Origin: Caenorhabditis remanei
Taxonomy: Eukaryota; Nematoda; Chromadorea; Rhabditida; Rhabditidae
Assembly (NCBI RefSeq): GCF_010183535.1
Contig: NC_071330.1
Coordinates: 6,677,717 to 6,741,716 of the forward strand
DNA: 64,000 nt
Direction of reading: 5' to 3'
How positions within the stretch are numbered: position 1 is the stretch's first letter; each line of letters starts with the position of its first letter. Both the position numbers and the translations under genes were made by a program. The notes beneath the pieces were generated by a model, which made no database searches, was not told where the DNA came from, and saw only the letters and a list, made by a program, of their open reading frames with translations. Shown here piece by piece: positions 1 to 11,205 of the stretch.

Positions 1-853
1 TAGATAGGCAGGAGGCTGATTGAAATAAAAGACAAGAACAGTGATGGCACGAAACTAAAACACTGAACTGAATGAATGACACTTTTTGACAAAATTAATG
101 TTTCGTTGATAATGTTCCGGTTGTGAAACCTATTGCCGCCAGCGGCACAAACATAGATCAAAATTACCAGATCAAAAGATTTTTATGTTCCACTCTGACG
201 AAATAAATACTGAAATCACGCGCAAATATAGAAGAATCAGTGAACAATAACAACAGTTCTTCAATATCCGATGAAACTGTATCCTGGATAAACTTAACTT
301 ATAAAGGGTAAGATTTAAATGAAACGATAATTACAAACTTATAGAATAGCGAAAGGTAGCTACAGTCTCTTCGCTATTTGTATTTATACATTTTGTGCTG
401 GCGCAAGAGACACGTGATGGTTAGACGAGCAGAGACCATTTGATTGATCAAGCAAAAAACATAGACGCAGAGTAGCACATTTGGAGGTTGTCCCTTCCTT
501 TTTCTTTTTGCCTTGTTTTCAATTGATATATTGGCGCGGCGGCATTGACGGCAGAAATAGAGAGATGGGACAAACAAAACAGTAAAGAGGAGAATCGATC
601 GGAACCACGGACCGAGGTGTTTAAAATTTAAAAAAGGACGTCTTCGAGGAATGATTCATTTTTAAAACGACGGAATGATAAAGATTATTAAGGCCTTAAA
701 AATGTGAACTTCGGCAAGTGATATAAATTTTTGATCAAGGACCTGTGACTACGTGTCGAATTGCAGTGGGTGAATTAAAGTGACAAAGAAAATCATGGAA
801 AATACATTAATGAATATCGTTGAAGAGAGAGAGGAAGAGTGGAATCCGAGTTT
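1..853. other. 5' intergenic stretch, no gene seen
   Basis: I see no convincing exon here. The open frames are short and lack paired splice sites. At 419-433 lies the 15-base word GACGAGCAGAGACCA, whose reverse complement recurs at about 1585-1599 beyond the next gene; similarity around it, including a CACGTG on each side, extends for roughly 50-60 bases. Confidence 0.5.
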
Positions 854-1370
854 ATGCCGAGTATGCTGGTGGAGCTGTTCCATGATTGCTCTGAAAAAGG
901 TAACAATGATGGCAACTGAATTTCTTTGCTCTTGAACAGAGGAGACAATGGAATGTACTAGACAGTATGTATAGCCAACCCGAGATAAATTTAAATGTTA
1001 CCAATGGCGATGAATTTTACGGGTATCTGCTGTTCTGTAATAACAAAGTCACTCTCACGTTCACCTCTCCTAACATGTTTTCTCAGTAACTCACAGTTTG
1101 GACGTATATGTTCTGAACAACAGTCTTCTCCTTGCAGAGGATGATATACCAAGCATGAATGATTCCCGGGATGATTCCAAGGCATGTGAGAAGAATATTG
1201 ATGAGAAGATCACAAGTACATCCTTGATCGAGAAGTACAGCGATCGGCTGGAAAGATGCATGATCGAAAGATTTTTACTATTGGCAACTTACTGGAAGGA
1301 ACAACGCGAGGATGGCGAGAAGAACTTGACACATTTTCGATTTGACGAAAGTTTGTTCTATAATAGGTAA
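854..1370 (+). CDS. Unrecognised small protein, 92 aa, two exons
   Basis: Exons 854-899 and 1138-1370 join in frame across a 238-nt intron (donor AAAAAG|GTAACA, acceptor CTTGCAG). The start is the first ATG after an in-frame stop in the same frame. The protein is acidic in the middle and has a hydrophobic-aromatic stretch (ERFLLLATYWKEQ) near residue 65, probably one amphipathic helix. It has no signal peptide and no recognisable domain. It is first in a run of plus-strand genes, 737 bp before the ZCCHC8-like gene. I do not recognise the family. The long open second exon and clean splice junction make a real gene likely. Confidence 0.55.
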
Positions 1371-2107
1371 TAAAAGTTTGAAGTTGGGGTTCAAATAAGA
1401 CAGAGTTGATAAGAATTACATAGAGGAGTAGAGTAAGTGACGGGACATACTAACAATAATAGATAATGGAAATGACTAGCAAGTAGATATGCAGTCTGAC
1501 AACAAATTTACTGAAACAATTTGATAAATTATTTCGTAATCGAAGAATGCAATGCCACCTAAAACCGAGAGACAACTCAGATGATGTGGTCTCTGCTCGT
1601 CTGCTTTCTCTGTGTCACGTGTTCTCGGGCTTCGCAGCACTTTCTAGTCATATGTAGAACATAGGAACATCGGCATTGCTTATACAAGTCGCGACGGGTC
1701 ATTTAAATACGTCGGTACTTTTTTATTCCGATAGTATAATTGGAGGAAATAATTTAGAATTTTAGGCCGAGGAAAAAGCCTTCAACGACGCTCGCAAAGG
1801 CAAAAACACTAAAAATTCTGGGTGTTTCACCTGGTGTATATAAAGTCAGGGTTTCAACAAAATGAGGCAAACGCCAAAACGGATGAATGACTCTGACGTC
1901 GGATCCGACAACGTACGAATTGCTCAGCGGTAAAATTTAAAGCGCCGCTACAAGTAAACAATGCATGGCGAAAGTTCACACAGATGCGTTGCGTACTTGG
2001 TGATTGCGGACACGTTTACCGTACCTAGAAAAAAAAGGAGTTTTTTGTATTGTACAATTTCGCAATTATCATTCTTCTGGATCAATAATCAATAATTTTT
2101 TCATATA
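1371..2107. other. Intergenic, no gene seen
   Basis: Spacer between two plus-strand genes. It contains the right-hand copy of an imperfect inverted repeat (about 1575-1635) matching 395-445, and no exon I can support. Confidence 0.45.
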
Positions 2108-4071
2108 ATGTCTGATTGTGAGATAATAGATGTTATTAAAACAAATTCGCTAAAAAGGAAGAGGCAAAATGAACAAACAAGCAGTAAAAGGTGCGTGGTT
2201 CACAGCATTATCATCTGAAAGATTTTTTTCAGGAAAAGAACATCGTCTGGTCTCATCGAAAAAAGCGAAACTATGAAAGGCACAGAGACGGAGTTTGAGG
2301 TGGATTTCTTGTGTCAATATTCCTTATAGAATTATTTGCCTTTTAGGAGTTTGTCATCGACCGTACAATCACGCCTCAAAGAAAGTTAGCTGTTAAAGAT
2401 GTAGAGAAAAGCCAGAACGGCACAGAGTAAGTTTAACTTCTTCTATACTGAAAAGTATCTAACTTCAGAAAAATTAGCCAATGGAGAAAAAGTCTGGAGA
2501 ACACGCTTCTCGGTTCCGCTCTGATTCAAAAAAATGAGAAACACGACACGCCTCGCTTCAGAAAAGTAAGAACAATATTCTTCAGACATCTTTTTTTATA
2601 AAACAAATTTCAGTCGTGTTTCAACTGTGACGGTGAACATCAGTTGAGAGATTGCCCTCGCCCGAAAGACTTCCGGAGAATCTCAAAGAAGAAGAGAGAA
2701 TCAGGAGATGCGACGTATGATAAAGAACGAGGCTATCTCAAAGATGTAAACTATTTCCAGACGACGCAGACAACCAGTTTATGACAATGTCGGGCTTTCA
2801 AAGCAGAAACAAAACGACTTTAAACCCGGTGAAATGAGCGAGAAACTTCGAAATGCTCTTGGACTACGAAATGATGATATTCCAGAACATATTTATCGGA
2901 TGAGAAGACTTGGCTTCATCAAAGGCTATCCACCTGGGTGGCTGAGAAAGTTAGTTTTAAAAAATTTAAATGAGAATATGCATATATCCTTCGACCCGCG
3001 GCGGGCCGGTCCGACAAAAAATTTTTGCAGGTCCGGGTCCGAAAAATGTAAACAATGTTTTTTAAATCAGTCAAACACTCGATTTATATTCAGCATTTCA
3101 TCAAAACCTTGAAAAATTGTAGAAAACTCTAATTCTCAAATAGTCCTCATCGCAAAAATACATTGCCTGAAATTAAACAGATTTGTTCAGAGCAATAAAG
3201 ACATCAGATACGTTGCAATTCTTCACCTCAGAGTCGAAAAAGGATGAGGAGAAAAAAGAGAAGCCACCTGAATTAGACAAGTCAAAAATAATCTGGTATC
3301 CTGGATTTAACGAGAACAAATCGAATCTTAAAGATGTAACTGACATTGTTGAGAAATCTATAAGTTTAAAAAAAAATTTCAGCGCGAGACATTCAAAGTA
3401 CCATCATCAGAAGTCTTTTGCTCTGGGTATCAAGAAGAATTGACAGAAATATTCAAAAAACAACGAAAGGCGGACAAGAAAAAATCGAAGGCGATTTCGA
3501 GACATAAAAAATTTGCTGACGAAGATGATGATATCATAATAATAGATAATGAACATAAAAGAAAAGAGGAATCAAAATTTAATACACCAGGAGAGGTATG
3601 AAAATGTGGGTTAGTATTTTACTGGAACAACCTTTTTTACAGGAAGGTATCGTCATTGTATTGAATGAATGTCTTCCTTCATCTGAAGGACAAGAAGGGG
3701 CGAAAACGCCAACACGATCGAATGTGAAAGTTGGCGAATCAGCTTTCCACATTATTGGAACTCCGACTTATGGTCTTCGAAATTTGCCTCCCGTTGCTCC
3801 GCTTGAATCGTTCGCTGTTGGGATTCAGCCGTTTATTGCAGACGCCGAAGAAGTAGAATCCAAAGGAACATTTCGGAAGCTTATGGAAAACTTGAAGAAA
3901 GCTCGAGAACACTTTTTGGAGCCAGAACCAGAGGTCGAAGTTCAAAAATCTTGTGCTAAAGAGAAAGCAGAGAAAATTTCCCTTCAGTTAACCGAATCCG
4001 TTTCATCGTTTGAGTCAAAGTCTGAGAAAGTAAAAAAGAAAAAGAAGGGGAATAGGTCGAAGAAAACATGA
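2108..4071 (+). CDS. ZCCHC8-like zinc-knuckle and PSP-domain protein (467 aa)
   Basis: Nine exons join in frame: 2108-2190, 2233-2299, 2347-2426, 2469-2565, 2614-2714, 2761-2949, 3191-3335, 3383-3595, 3643-4071. Exon 5 encodes a CCHC zinc knuckle (CFNC-x4-H-x4-C). Exon 6 gives the PSP (proline-rich, SF3b2-type) domain, with the family signature FKPGEMSEKLRNALGL and RMRRLG...YPPGWL. Exon 7 has the YPGFN motif that follows in ZCCHC8. The C-terminus is lysine-rich. In other animals ZCCHC8 is the scaffold of the nuclear exosome targeting complex with MTR4 and RBM7, so nuclear RNA surveillance is the likely role. Intron 6 (2950-3190) is longer than the others and carries a GC-rich repeat fragment. 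I recall C. elegans ZK632.11 as this gene, next to the phafin gene as here. Confidence 0.88.
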
Positions 4072-4810
4072 TAACTTGTTACTTTTTTTGTGAAATAATT
4101 GTTTTTTATTTGTTATGGTTTTTATTGTTGTTGTACTAGTTGAAAAGCTAGTGTTTCCGTTATTTAACATTCTTCAATTTCAACTATAAACACTTCTATC
4201 GATTTTTTCCTTGGCTTTAGTTGTGAATGGTTCCATATGCCCAGTCCTGTTTCGATCATCAATTATTTGTCTTTTTTGTATCACCTCTGTGTCTCTTGAT
4301 CGCTTCACTGTCCCCATTCAATACCGTAGTGTCCATTTTGCATATACTCTACAAAAGCGTTTGCTTTAGGTGTAATTTCAAGATTAGTTTCGAGAATTGA
4401 TCTCAATTTACTGACTGGTTATAAAGTGAAAACATAAGATTGGTTCCTAAGTAGTTAGAAAAATTCTAATTCTACATAATGTAATGTTAATTGATAGAAC
4501 TCGGCAGTTTCGTTAAGACCACACCGTTGTTCTTATCGGTCTTTCTATTTATTTCAACACATTTTCTCTTCAAAAAGATTCTTTTACACTTTTTCGTCGG
4601 CCCACCGGTTCAGTGGTGTATTCGATTGTTTACACGTCTATGACTCATCGCTTTCCATTTGATTCCTTCTCTCGGTCCATATTTCTCTCTAATTCGTTCT
4701 CTTTTCAAACTGTTTCTCAAAGCTTACTATTTTTTATATCAATTTGAAGAATCTCAAAGCTGAACATTTCGCAAGTTCTACAAATCTCTTCGTGATCACA
4801 GCAGCAGAAA

Positions 4811-5801
4811 ATGGTCGATCGACTCGGTAATTCTAGTCCATGATAAATTTGTAATTTGATACTTTACTAATTTCAGTGAATAGTGAAGTCAACGCTCGGA
4901 GAATGGCTAATGTAGAGCAATGCTTCGGCAAAATGGGTGAACCACTAGCCCAGTTTGGACGTGTTCTTGTTGGTGAAGGTGTGCTTGTAAAAATGTGTCG
5001 GAAGAAACCAAAACAACGTCAATTTTTCCTCTTCAACGACATTCTAGTTTATGGAAATATTGTGATTTCGAAAAAACGATATAACAAGCAAAGAATCCTA
5101 CGCTTGGAAGGCGTACAAGTAGAAGATCTTGAAGATGATGGAGCTCAAAAGTATGGATGGATCATTAAAACACCTGCGAAATCATTTGCTGTTTATGCTG
5201 CCACTGAAACGGAAAAACGAGAATGGATGTTGCACGTTGAGAGATGTGTTTCTGATCTTCTTGAGAGAGGTAAATAAGTTTCTGTAGATTTTTTGATTCA
5301 ATGATTTTCAGGAAACAAACAAGCAGCTACTGCGCATGCTGCGGTGTGGATTCCAGACGGAGAAGCAACGAAATGTATGGTCTGTGGGAAGACACAATTT
5401 AATTTGGTTCAAAGAAGACATCATTGTCGAAGCTGTGGACGTGTCGTATGTGGATCGTGCTCTTCCAAATCTTTCCGCATTGATAACGTCAATAAAAAGC
5501 CGGTTCGAGTCTGTGATCATGTATGGTTTCCACATATGTCTTATTTCTAATCTCACAAATTTTAGTGCTTCGACAGCTTGAGTACTACTACGCCGGGACA
5601 AGAAGGATCAGAAGCGAAGACTGGAAATCGTTTGCATCATGAAGATTCTTCATCTGAGAGTGAAGATGAGGCGAATAATAGCGGACGATCAAGTAACGAA
5701 AGCCGAGTACGTTTTTGCAAACGTCCTAATGAAAACAGTTTAAACCTAATTTTCTTCAGCCTACTTTCTATCGGGAAGATGTTCAACAGCCAAATGTATA
5801 A
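4811..5801 (+). CDS. Phafin: PH and FYVE domain protein (PLEKHF1/2 family, 266 aa)
   Basis: Five exons: 4811-4826, 4877-5269, 5312-5520, 5566-5706, 5760-5801. The N-terminus MVDRLVNSE closely follows vertebrate PLEKHF2. The PH domain covers about residues 30-132 (FFLFNDILVYGNIV is nearly invariant). The FYVE finger, about 149-210, has all its signature parts: WIPD, RRHHCR and RVCDHC, with eight zinc-binding cysteines. These bind phosphatidylinositol 3-phosphate, so the protein should sit on early endosomes and act in endocytic or phagosomal traffic and autophagy. The tail is serine/acidic (SSSESEDE), as in the human protein. The first exon carries only five complete codons. Length matches the family (human about 249-279 aa). 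I recall C. elegans ZK632.12 as this gene. Confidence 0.95.
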
Positions 5802-6410
5802 TTCCACCGTCTCATGTAAAACCTAGAAGAAAAGTGTCTTCATCCACTCACCAATTAAATTTTTGTATAACTTTTCTGTGATGTAAAGCATTTGTATGTA
5901 ATTCCTTCTGGTCCTCCCTTTTCAACGTTGCTTCCTGAAATAACTGAGATTTTGTTTTGAAAATCTACCAACATTCCTTCTCTTCATATTAGTTTTTTAA
6001 TGCAACTGAGTAACTCATGTTTCCAACCAATAATATTATTTCCTGGTGTATATTAAAATCAAAATCTCCAGATTCTACAATTTTGTACTTGGGTAAAGAA
6101 TGAAAAGAAGTGGAAGTTGATCATGAATCATCATTTACAGACAATTTAATGATACAAGAAGACAATTATTCATGTTGCGAGCGATAAAAAAGATTCATGT
6201 GTTTCATTCTGGACAATATAGCTCTTTAATTCCGTAAATATCTTGATAATGGCTGCTTCTGAAGCCACCTAGCCATTTTAGTTTTTCGGAGTACTGTATG
6301 CAGACGATACATCAACGTGTCTCTGTGTCTGCGTACCGCCCACAGTGGATTTGTGGATTTAAATAAAAACATTCAATCTATTATCCTATTTTCCACTTCA
6401 ACTCTTGAAA
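5802..6410. other. Intergenic / 3' UTR
   Basis: Spacer holding the phafin 3' UTR and the promoter region of the next gene. No exon seen. Confidence 0.4.
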
Positions 6411-8357
6411 ATGTCTTCTGAATGTCGCCGTTCTGAAAATTTATACAGATACAGTTATATTGATTTAGAAGGAAATAAATAGTAAGTTCTTCTCACGAAG
6501 TCTCGGACCTATTCACGAACAACTGACTTGTGCTATTTAATAAATTTTTAAGGAAACTTAGTGTCAAACAAAATTTATTAAATCGCACAAGTTATTGTTC
6601 GTGAATAGATCCATTAATGTTACAATATAATTTACAGTGGTCCGTTTGAAGGAAGCAAAATGACAGAGTGGGATGCGAACGAACACTTGGATGACGAACT
6701 GATTATATTTCGAATCTCCGCTTCTGGAAAAACCGAAAAGTTTATATTAGGTACTAATCGAGTTAAAATCAATGCTAGCTTCGATGTTTGTTTTCAGATA
6801 ATCTCCGGAGAGTTTCGAAAACTCCGTTCCTCGAAACCGACCCTTCTGTCCAGGAAGAAAACAAACATCTTGTCGAATTGAAATCGGAAAGTCCGGATTC
6901 GATGTCTATAGAGTCTTCCTGTTTTCTTCAAAGTTCTCCCGCAATTAGTCCTCATAATTCGGAAGAAAACTCTACTGTGTTTGAGGAGAAAATTCCGACG
7001 AATGACGAATGTCAAAAGTCGAGCAACATCATTCAACAAAGTCCACTCGTTGAAGCGCTATCTAAAAAAGTTTCTGCTGTCAGTAAAGTGGATTTATCTC
7101 TAACGGCAACGTTATCGCCGACTACTCTCTCTTCTGTAATTCGAGAGCCCTACGCAGGAAAATATTTTTCCTCGACTGATAATATCAAGAATTATAATCC
7201 GGATATATATCCATCACATCCTTTCATGCGTCTGCCAGATTCTCGGTTTCCGATCATAAAGCTGGGTAAGAAAAATGTAACTTTCCTTAAAACTTTGAAA
7301 TGCATGTTGGGTTTTTGTTATGAACAAAAACCATAAAAAATCTCACTTTACAGAAAATGCTCGGGCGAAAGTGTTTTCTCTTTATCAATTTATCATAACT
7401 GTTCCAAAACAGCTCATGCATTTCCCACCGTATACTACAGAGACCGCGGCCTGTCAATTATGTAGAATAGATCTGACTGGACCAGACATGTTCAAGCATG
7501 TGATAAATATACAACATCTCAGCAAAATAAGCAACTCTTTGTTCACTGAAAACGACGTCGACTTTTGGATCGATCGAGTGAATAATGTTATTAAACAAGC
7601 ACCGTCTAGTGGTTCGTCCTTATTTGAGTAGCAGCTAGCAGTACATATTTTATAGCTCTTATTCTTCCTGGATTCAATCCCGAAATGAACTTGAATGAAT
7701 CTGAGTCAATAACCGGCTTCATCAATCGAACCAAGGGATTCGTGAGAAATCCAAGTACGTCTAGGCAGAAAGTGTGAGAGTTAGAGGTTCAATTTTTCAG
7801 ACTTGGCACAAATTGAGAAGGTGATTGAAGCGGTACTTAATGTTACTGTAGCCACTTTCTACTCTTCAAGCACTTCCAAATCTAGTAAGTTTTTGGTTAG
7901 GTCTACAATACTTGACTGTGATCAAATTTCAGAACGGAAAGTAACCGGGAAGTTTCTTTCTCAAGTCGTCGAAGCTCTGATAGTAGACGTGGACCAAGCT
8001 ACGTTCCAACGTCGATATCAACGGCTCATGAAAAAACATGTAATATAATCAGTAGGAGAAAAATATACTAAAAATTAATACGCAGAACACATGTACATTC
8101 TGCAACACTCGATTTGAATCTTTTTACGAAGCCTGCAGTCACATTGGAACTCCACAACACAGCGAAAAGGTATCAGCAATCTATCAATTATGTCATTAAA
8201 CAAACTATTCCAGATTAACAATGTTCTGTATCAAGAGGGACTTGTGGCGACATTGGTCCGTATATTAGCACGTGCAGCTCTGAGTAAACGAGCATCACGT
8301 CTCCAGGCCAGAAATCTTTCTTATTCAAGTTCAGTGGACATTATAACAGTTGACTAA
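6411..8357 (+). CDS. GYF-like domain protein with two U1-type C2H2 fingers (about 475 aa)
   Basis: Nine exons: 6411-6481, 6638-6750, 6798-7265, 7354-7611, 7656-7754, 7801-7884, 7933-8039, 8086-8169, 8214-8357. Residues about 13-60 look like a GYF domain: YIDLEG..., the invariant GPF, then KMTEW and LIIFR, aligning with YKDPQGEIQGPF...MxEWF...LLVRR of GIGYF proteins. Two zinc fingers follow: C251-x2-C254-x11-H266-x5-H272 and C403-x2-C406-x11-H418-x5-H424. GYF domains bind proline-rich peptides and U1-type fingers occur in RNA-binding proteins, so an RNA-related role is a guess. The join at 7611/7656 uses a weak donor; without it the frame stops at 7631, and a second gene would start at 7685. 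A short inverted-repeat element lies in intron 1. Confidence 0.68.
6505..6612. repeat. Short palindromic MITE, copy 1
   Basis: Inverted repeat inside intron 1 of the GYF gene. It begins GGACCTATTCACGAAC and ends with the complement (GTTCGTGAATAGATCC). Inner arms are also complementary (gtgctatttaataaat / atttattaaatcgcac). The same termini flank the element at 12780-12917. Confidence 0.7.
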
Positions 8358-8919
8358 CGATGTGACCTTTCTCAATTAGTTTTACCATTCTTCTGTGATT
8401 CAATCTAAATGTTAAACATCTTTCTTCTAATATCATGCGAAAAACAAAGGCAGGGGACAAATTGATTTCTGCGTCTCTCTGTTTCTGACTATCATATTTG
8501 AGAAGGCGCGAGATACGCTGCGGGGTTTCAAATTTCAATACGCCGCGCGCGCCGGTTCAACTTGGGTTTGTCACTACATTTATGAGAAAGCTGCTTCGCG
8601 AATATTTTTGTTTCTCACTAGATTGAAATAATTGATTTTCGATATTTTGAACCAGTGTTTGAACATTTTCTTCGAAGTTAAAAAAAGTATCACTATTAGA
8701 TCTGGTAGCTAGAAGCTTCTATAGAAGCTTCTCCGAGTTTTTTTGAACTGTGCTAGTCGATATTTTTTCGTAAATAATCGCATAATTTATTTCTGAACGA
8801 ATACACATTGCGCTGTTAACTGCATTCTTTCTCACTTTTCTTATCGCTAGGGTATAATCGTAGTCGTTTCTTGATGAAGATACTCTTTCCAATATACATG
8901 TTCCGATATTTAATACAGC
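8358..8919. other. Intergenic spacer
   Basis: No exon seen between the two GYF genes. It contains a GC-rich patch (about 8540-8560) and the perfect palindrome at 8711-8732. Confidence 0.4.
8711..8732. promoter_or_regulatory. 22-bp perfect palindrome with GAA/TTC units (heat-shock-element-like)
   Basis: Two AGAAGCTTCT blocks are separated by AT, so the whole 22 bases equal their own reverse complement. It contains four GAA/TTC pentamer cores, as in heat-shock elements, but the middle spacing is 4 rather than 2 bases. It lies about 190 bp upstream of the next start codon. Confidence 0.3.
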
Positions 8920-10644
8920 ATGGAGGAGATAGACGACGATGAGCTCACGATATATTACATAGACGACGCTGGTAAAAATCAGTGAGTTTTCAATCGTTTT
9001 GATTAAGATTCAAATAACACTTCCAGAGGACCTTTTGCTGCAACTGTTGTTCTCGGGTGGGTTCAAAAAGGGCACTTTTCTGATAAACACTGCTTCCGAA
9101 TAACTGATAATGGCCAGCGAATCGGCAAGCTCATCACGATTGATACAACAGTCGGAGAGTTGAAAGCAACTTTCGGAGAAGAAGCACCTATCCCCGTGAA
9201 AATTCAAACAGTGTTGGATACACGCTCTGAAAACTCTCCAGTGTACTCTTTTGGACGCACTGTGCTTTCATCCCGGGCAAAGAGCCCAGTTCGTTTTCAA
9301 CCTTTTCATGTTAAATCTTCTTCCAATCTTAAAGAACTCGACAAAGTTGAATCACAAGCAGGAACCGGAAAAATAAGCCAGCATCAAACCGAAAAACTTA
9401 TAAAACGAGAAGATTCTGAAGAGTATTCATGGGTTCCAAATGAAAACGAGAAACGATTGTCAATCTCGAATCATGATTTGAAGTCAGATCTGGTGAGTAC
9501 TAAAAAGAGTTTTTGTCTGAGTTTTACTGATACAGAAGTATCCTTCTTCTGAAAAAGAAAGCAGAAGACGGAGAACACGATCGCATTCTTCATCTCCATC
9601 AGAAAGAGAAGGGAGAAAAAGAAGAAAAAGAAGAACGTCTCATTCTTTATCTCCTTCTTCTAACCAAACTGAAAGGAAATCTAAATCAGGAAAAGGATTA
9701 GAATCAATTTTCTACGGGCCAGTGAGATTATCTTTATGAAAGTCAGATTATATAATTTCCATTTAGGAGCCTCCACCGAATTTCACGAGGAAAGAAGGGA
9801 GGTCAGACAACAACTCCGAATCGAAAAAGGAAAACTTCGCGAAACAGGAAAAAAACATTTCATTCCGGAATAAGAATATCCCGTTTTATCATAAAGACAA
9901 AAACAGTAAACATGAAAAATTGAGAGGTAAAGTATCATGTAAAATCTAATATTCATTGGGATTCAGACGTCGTCATAATCGAGCTCACTAAACTAATCCA
10001 ACTTGATTATAACAATCTCAGTAAAAAAGAGCGAGACCGTCTCCATTCAAATATCAAGGAATGGGATTTACCAGTTTGTTCATATGCATTACATTCCAGT
10101 TTCATAACTTTGAATTTTTCAGGAACGTTGCAAAGTATGCGACTGCGAACTGAAAATGTCAGCCAACTTTTTATCCCATGTCTTGTCCACCGCTCATATA
10201 AAAAAAGTAGGTTATAACTTTTTCTGAAAATTCACTGGCACATTTGAATTGCAGAGCTGTTCCAAGAACGCGTTCCGTTTCACATTCGAAGGAGATTATA
10301 TGACGGTCAAAAATGAGATTGAGCAAGCCAAAAAAGAAGAAAAAGAAGCAGATATTCGGGAACGCTTCAATAAGCATTATCCCAGAAAACAGTCAGGACC
10401 GAAACACACAAACCCGGAATCGTTCCAGTCGGCTGATCCGGATATTCCTTTTCACGCAAGACAAAAATGTGCGCAATCTAGATACTCATTTTATCAAGAT
10501 TGTTTAAATATACAGTTCCAGTCAATAGTTTATAAATTTGAGTTGTTTTCAGTTCAAAATGACCAACTTGGAGAATATGTCTCAGTATTCCTGACCCACG
10601 AAGAAAATTTCGTATGGACTATACAGATCAAGAAGAGAACTTGA
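8920..10644 (+). CDS. Second GYF-like domain / U1-type zinc-finger protein (up to 484 aa)
   Basis: Seven exons: 8920-8981, 9027-9492, 9536-9721, 9767-9926, 9967-10073, 10123-10206, 10255-10644. The N-terminus again shows a GYF-like domain (IYYIDDAG, QGPF, LGWVQKG), split at the same place as in its neighbour. A basic RS-like stretch follows (RRRRTRSHSSSPSERE, about residue 185). Then comes one U1-type finger, C330-x2-C333-x12-H346-x5-H352. It is a tandem paralogue of the gene at 6411-8357, with the same domain order. RS stretches and U1 fingers are typical of splicing-related nuclear proteins, so that role is an inference. The last roughly 38 codons (from about 10530) lie in the arm of an inverted-repeat element, so the true C-terminus is doubtful; a different 3' end or an unseen splice is possible. 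Confidence 0.65.
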
Positions 10645-11205
10645 TTTTTGCAGTTGGCCATTTTTTTGTACAAGCATTCTCTAGCAAGTTACAGGCCGTT
10701 GAATATATTTATTTCTCGAATTTACATATTTCAGTGCAAAGTAGTGCAATTTTTGACCGGTTTCATAGTTGTCAAGGCCCGGTCCTTGTCAGCGAAATCA
10801 GGGCCCGGGCAAATTGGCGCGAAAATCAATTTTTTGAATTTTTTCGCGAAAATAAATGTCAAATTTTCGACTATCAGTCAGAATTAGAAGAAATTCTGAA
10901 AAATAGTCAAAAATGGTCACATTTTTGATGAAAAATTGAACAAATTTTGGAAAAAAAAGGTCATTTTTTGAAGCCGGACCTTCGGGCTGGGCCGGCCCGG
11001 GCCTTGACAACTATGACCGGTTTACTTTAATTGACTGTAACTTGCTAGAGAGTGCTCGTACGGAAAAATGGCTGAGTACAATAATGAAGTTCCACTTTTG
11101 ATCTGTATTGTCCTTACGAAATTTTATTCGTGGGTCAATCAGGAATACCGAGACATCCTCTCAAAGTTGGTCATTTTCAACAGAAAACAGCTAAAATTTA
11201 TGAAA
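10530..11205. mobile_element. Non-autonomous element with long inverted repeats
   Basis: Arms at about 10530-10700 and 11025-11205 are inverted, imperfect copies (for example gaccaacttggagaatatg on the left against its complement near 11150). The centre has a second GC-rich inverted repeat: caaggcccggtcc near 10775 and gggccttgacaactatgacc near 11000. No transposase frame. The left arm overlaps the end of the preceding gene. Confidence 0.65.
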
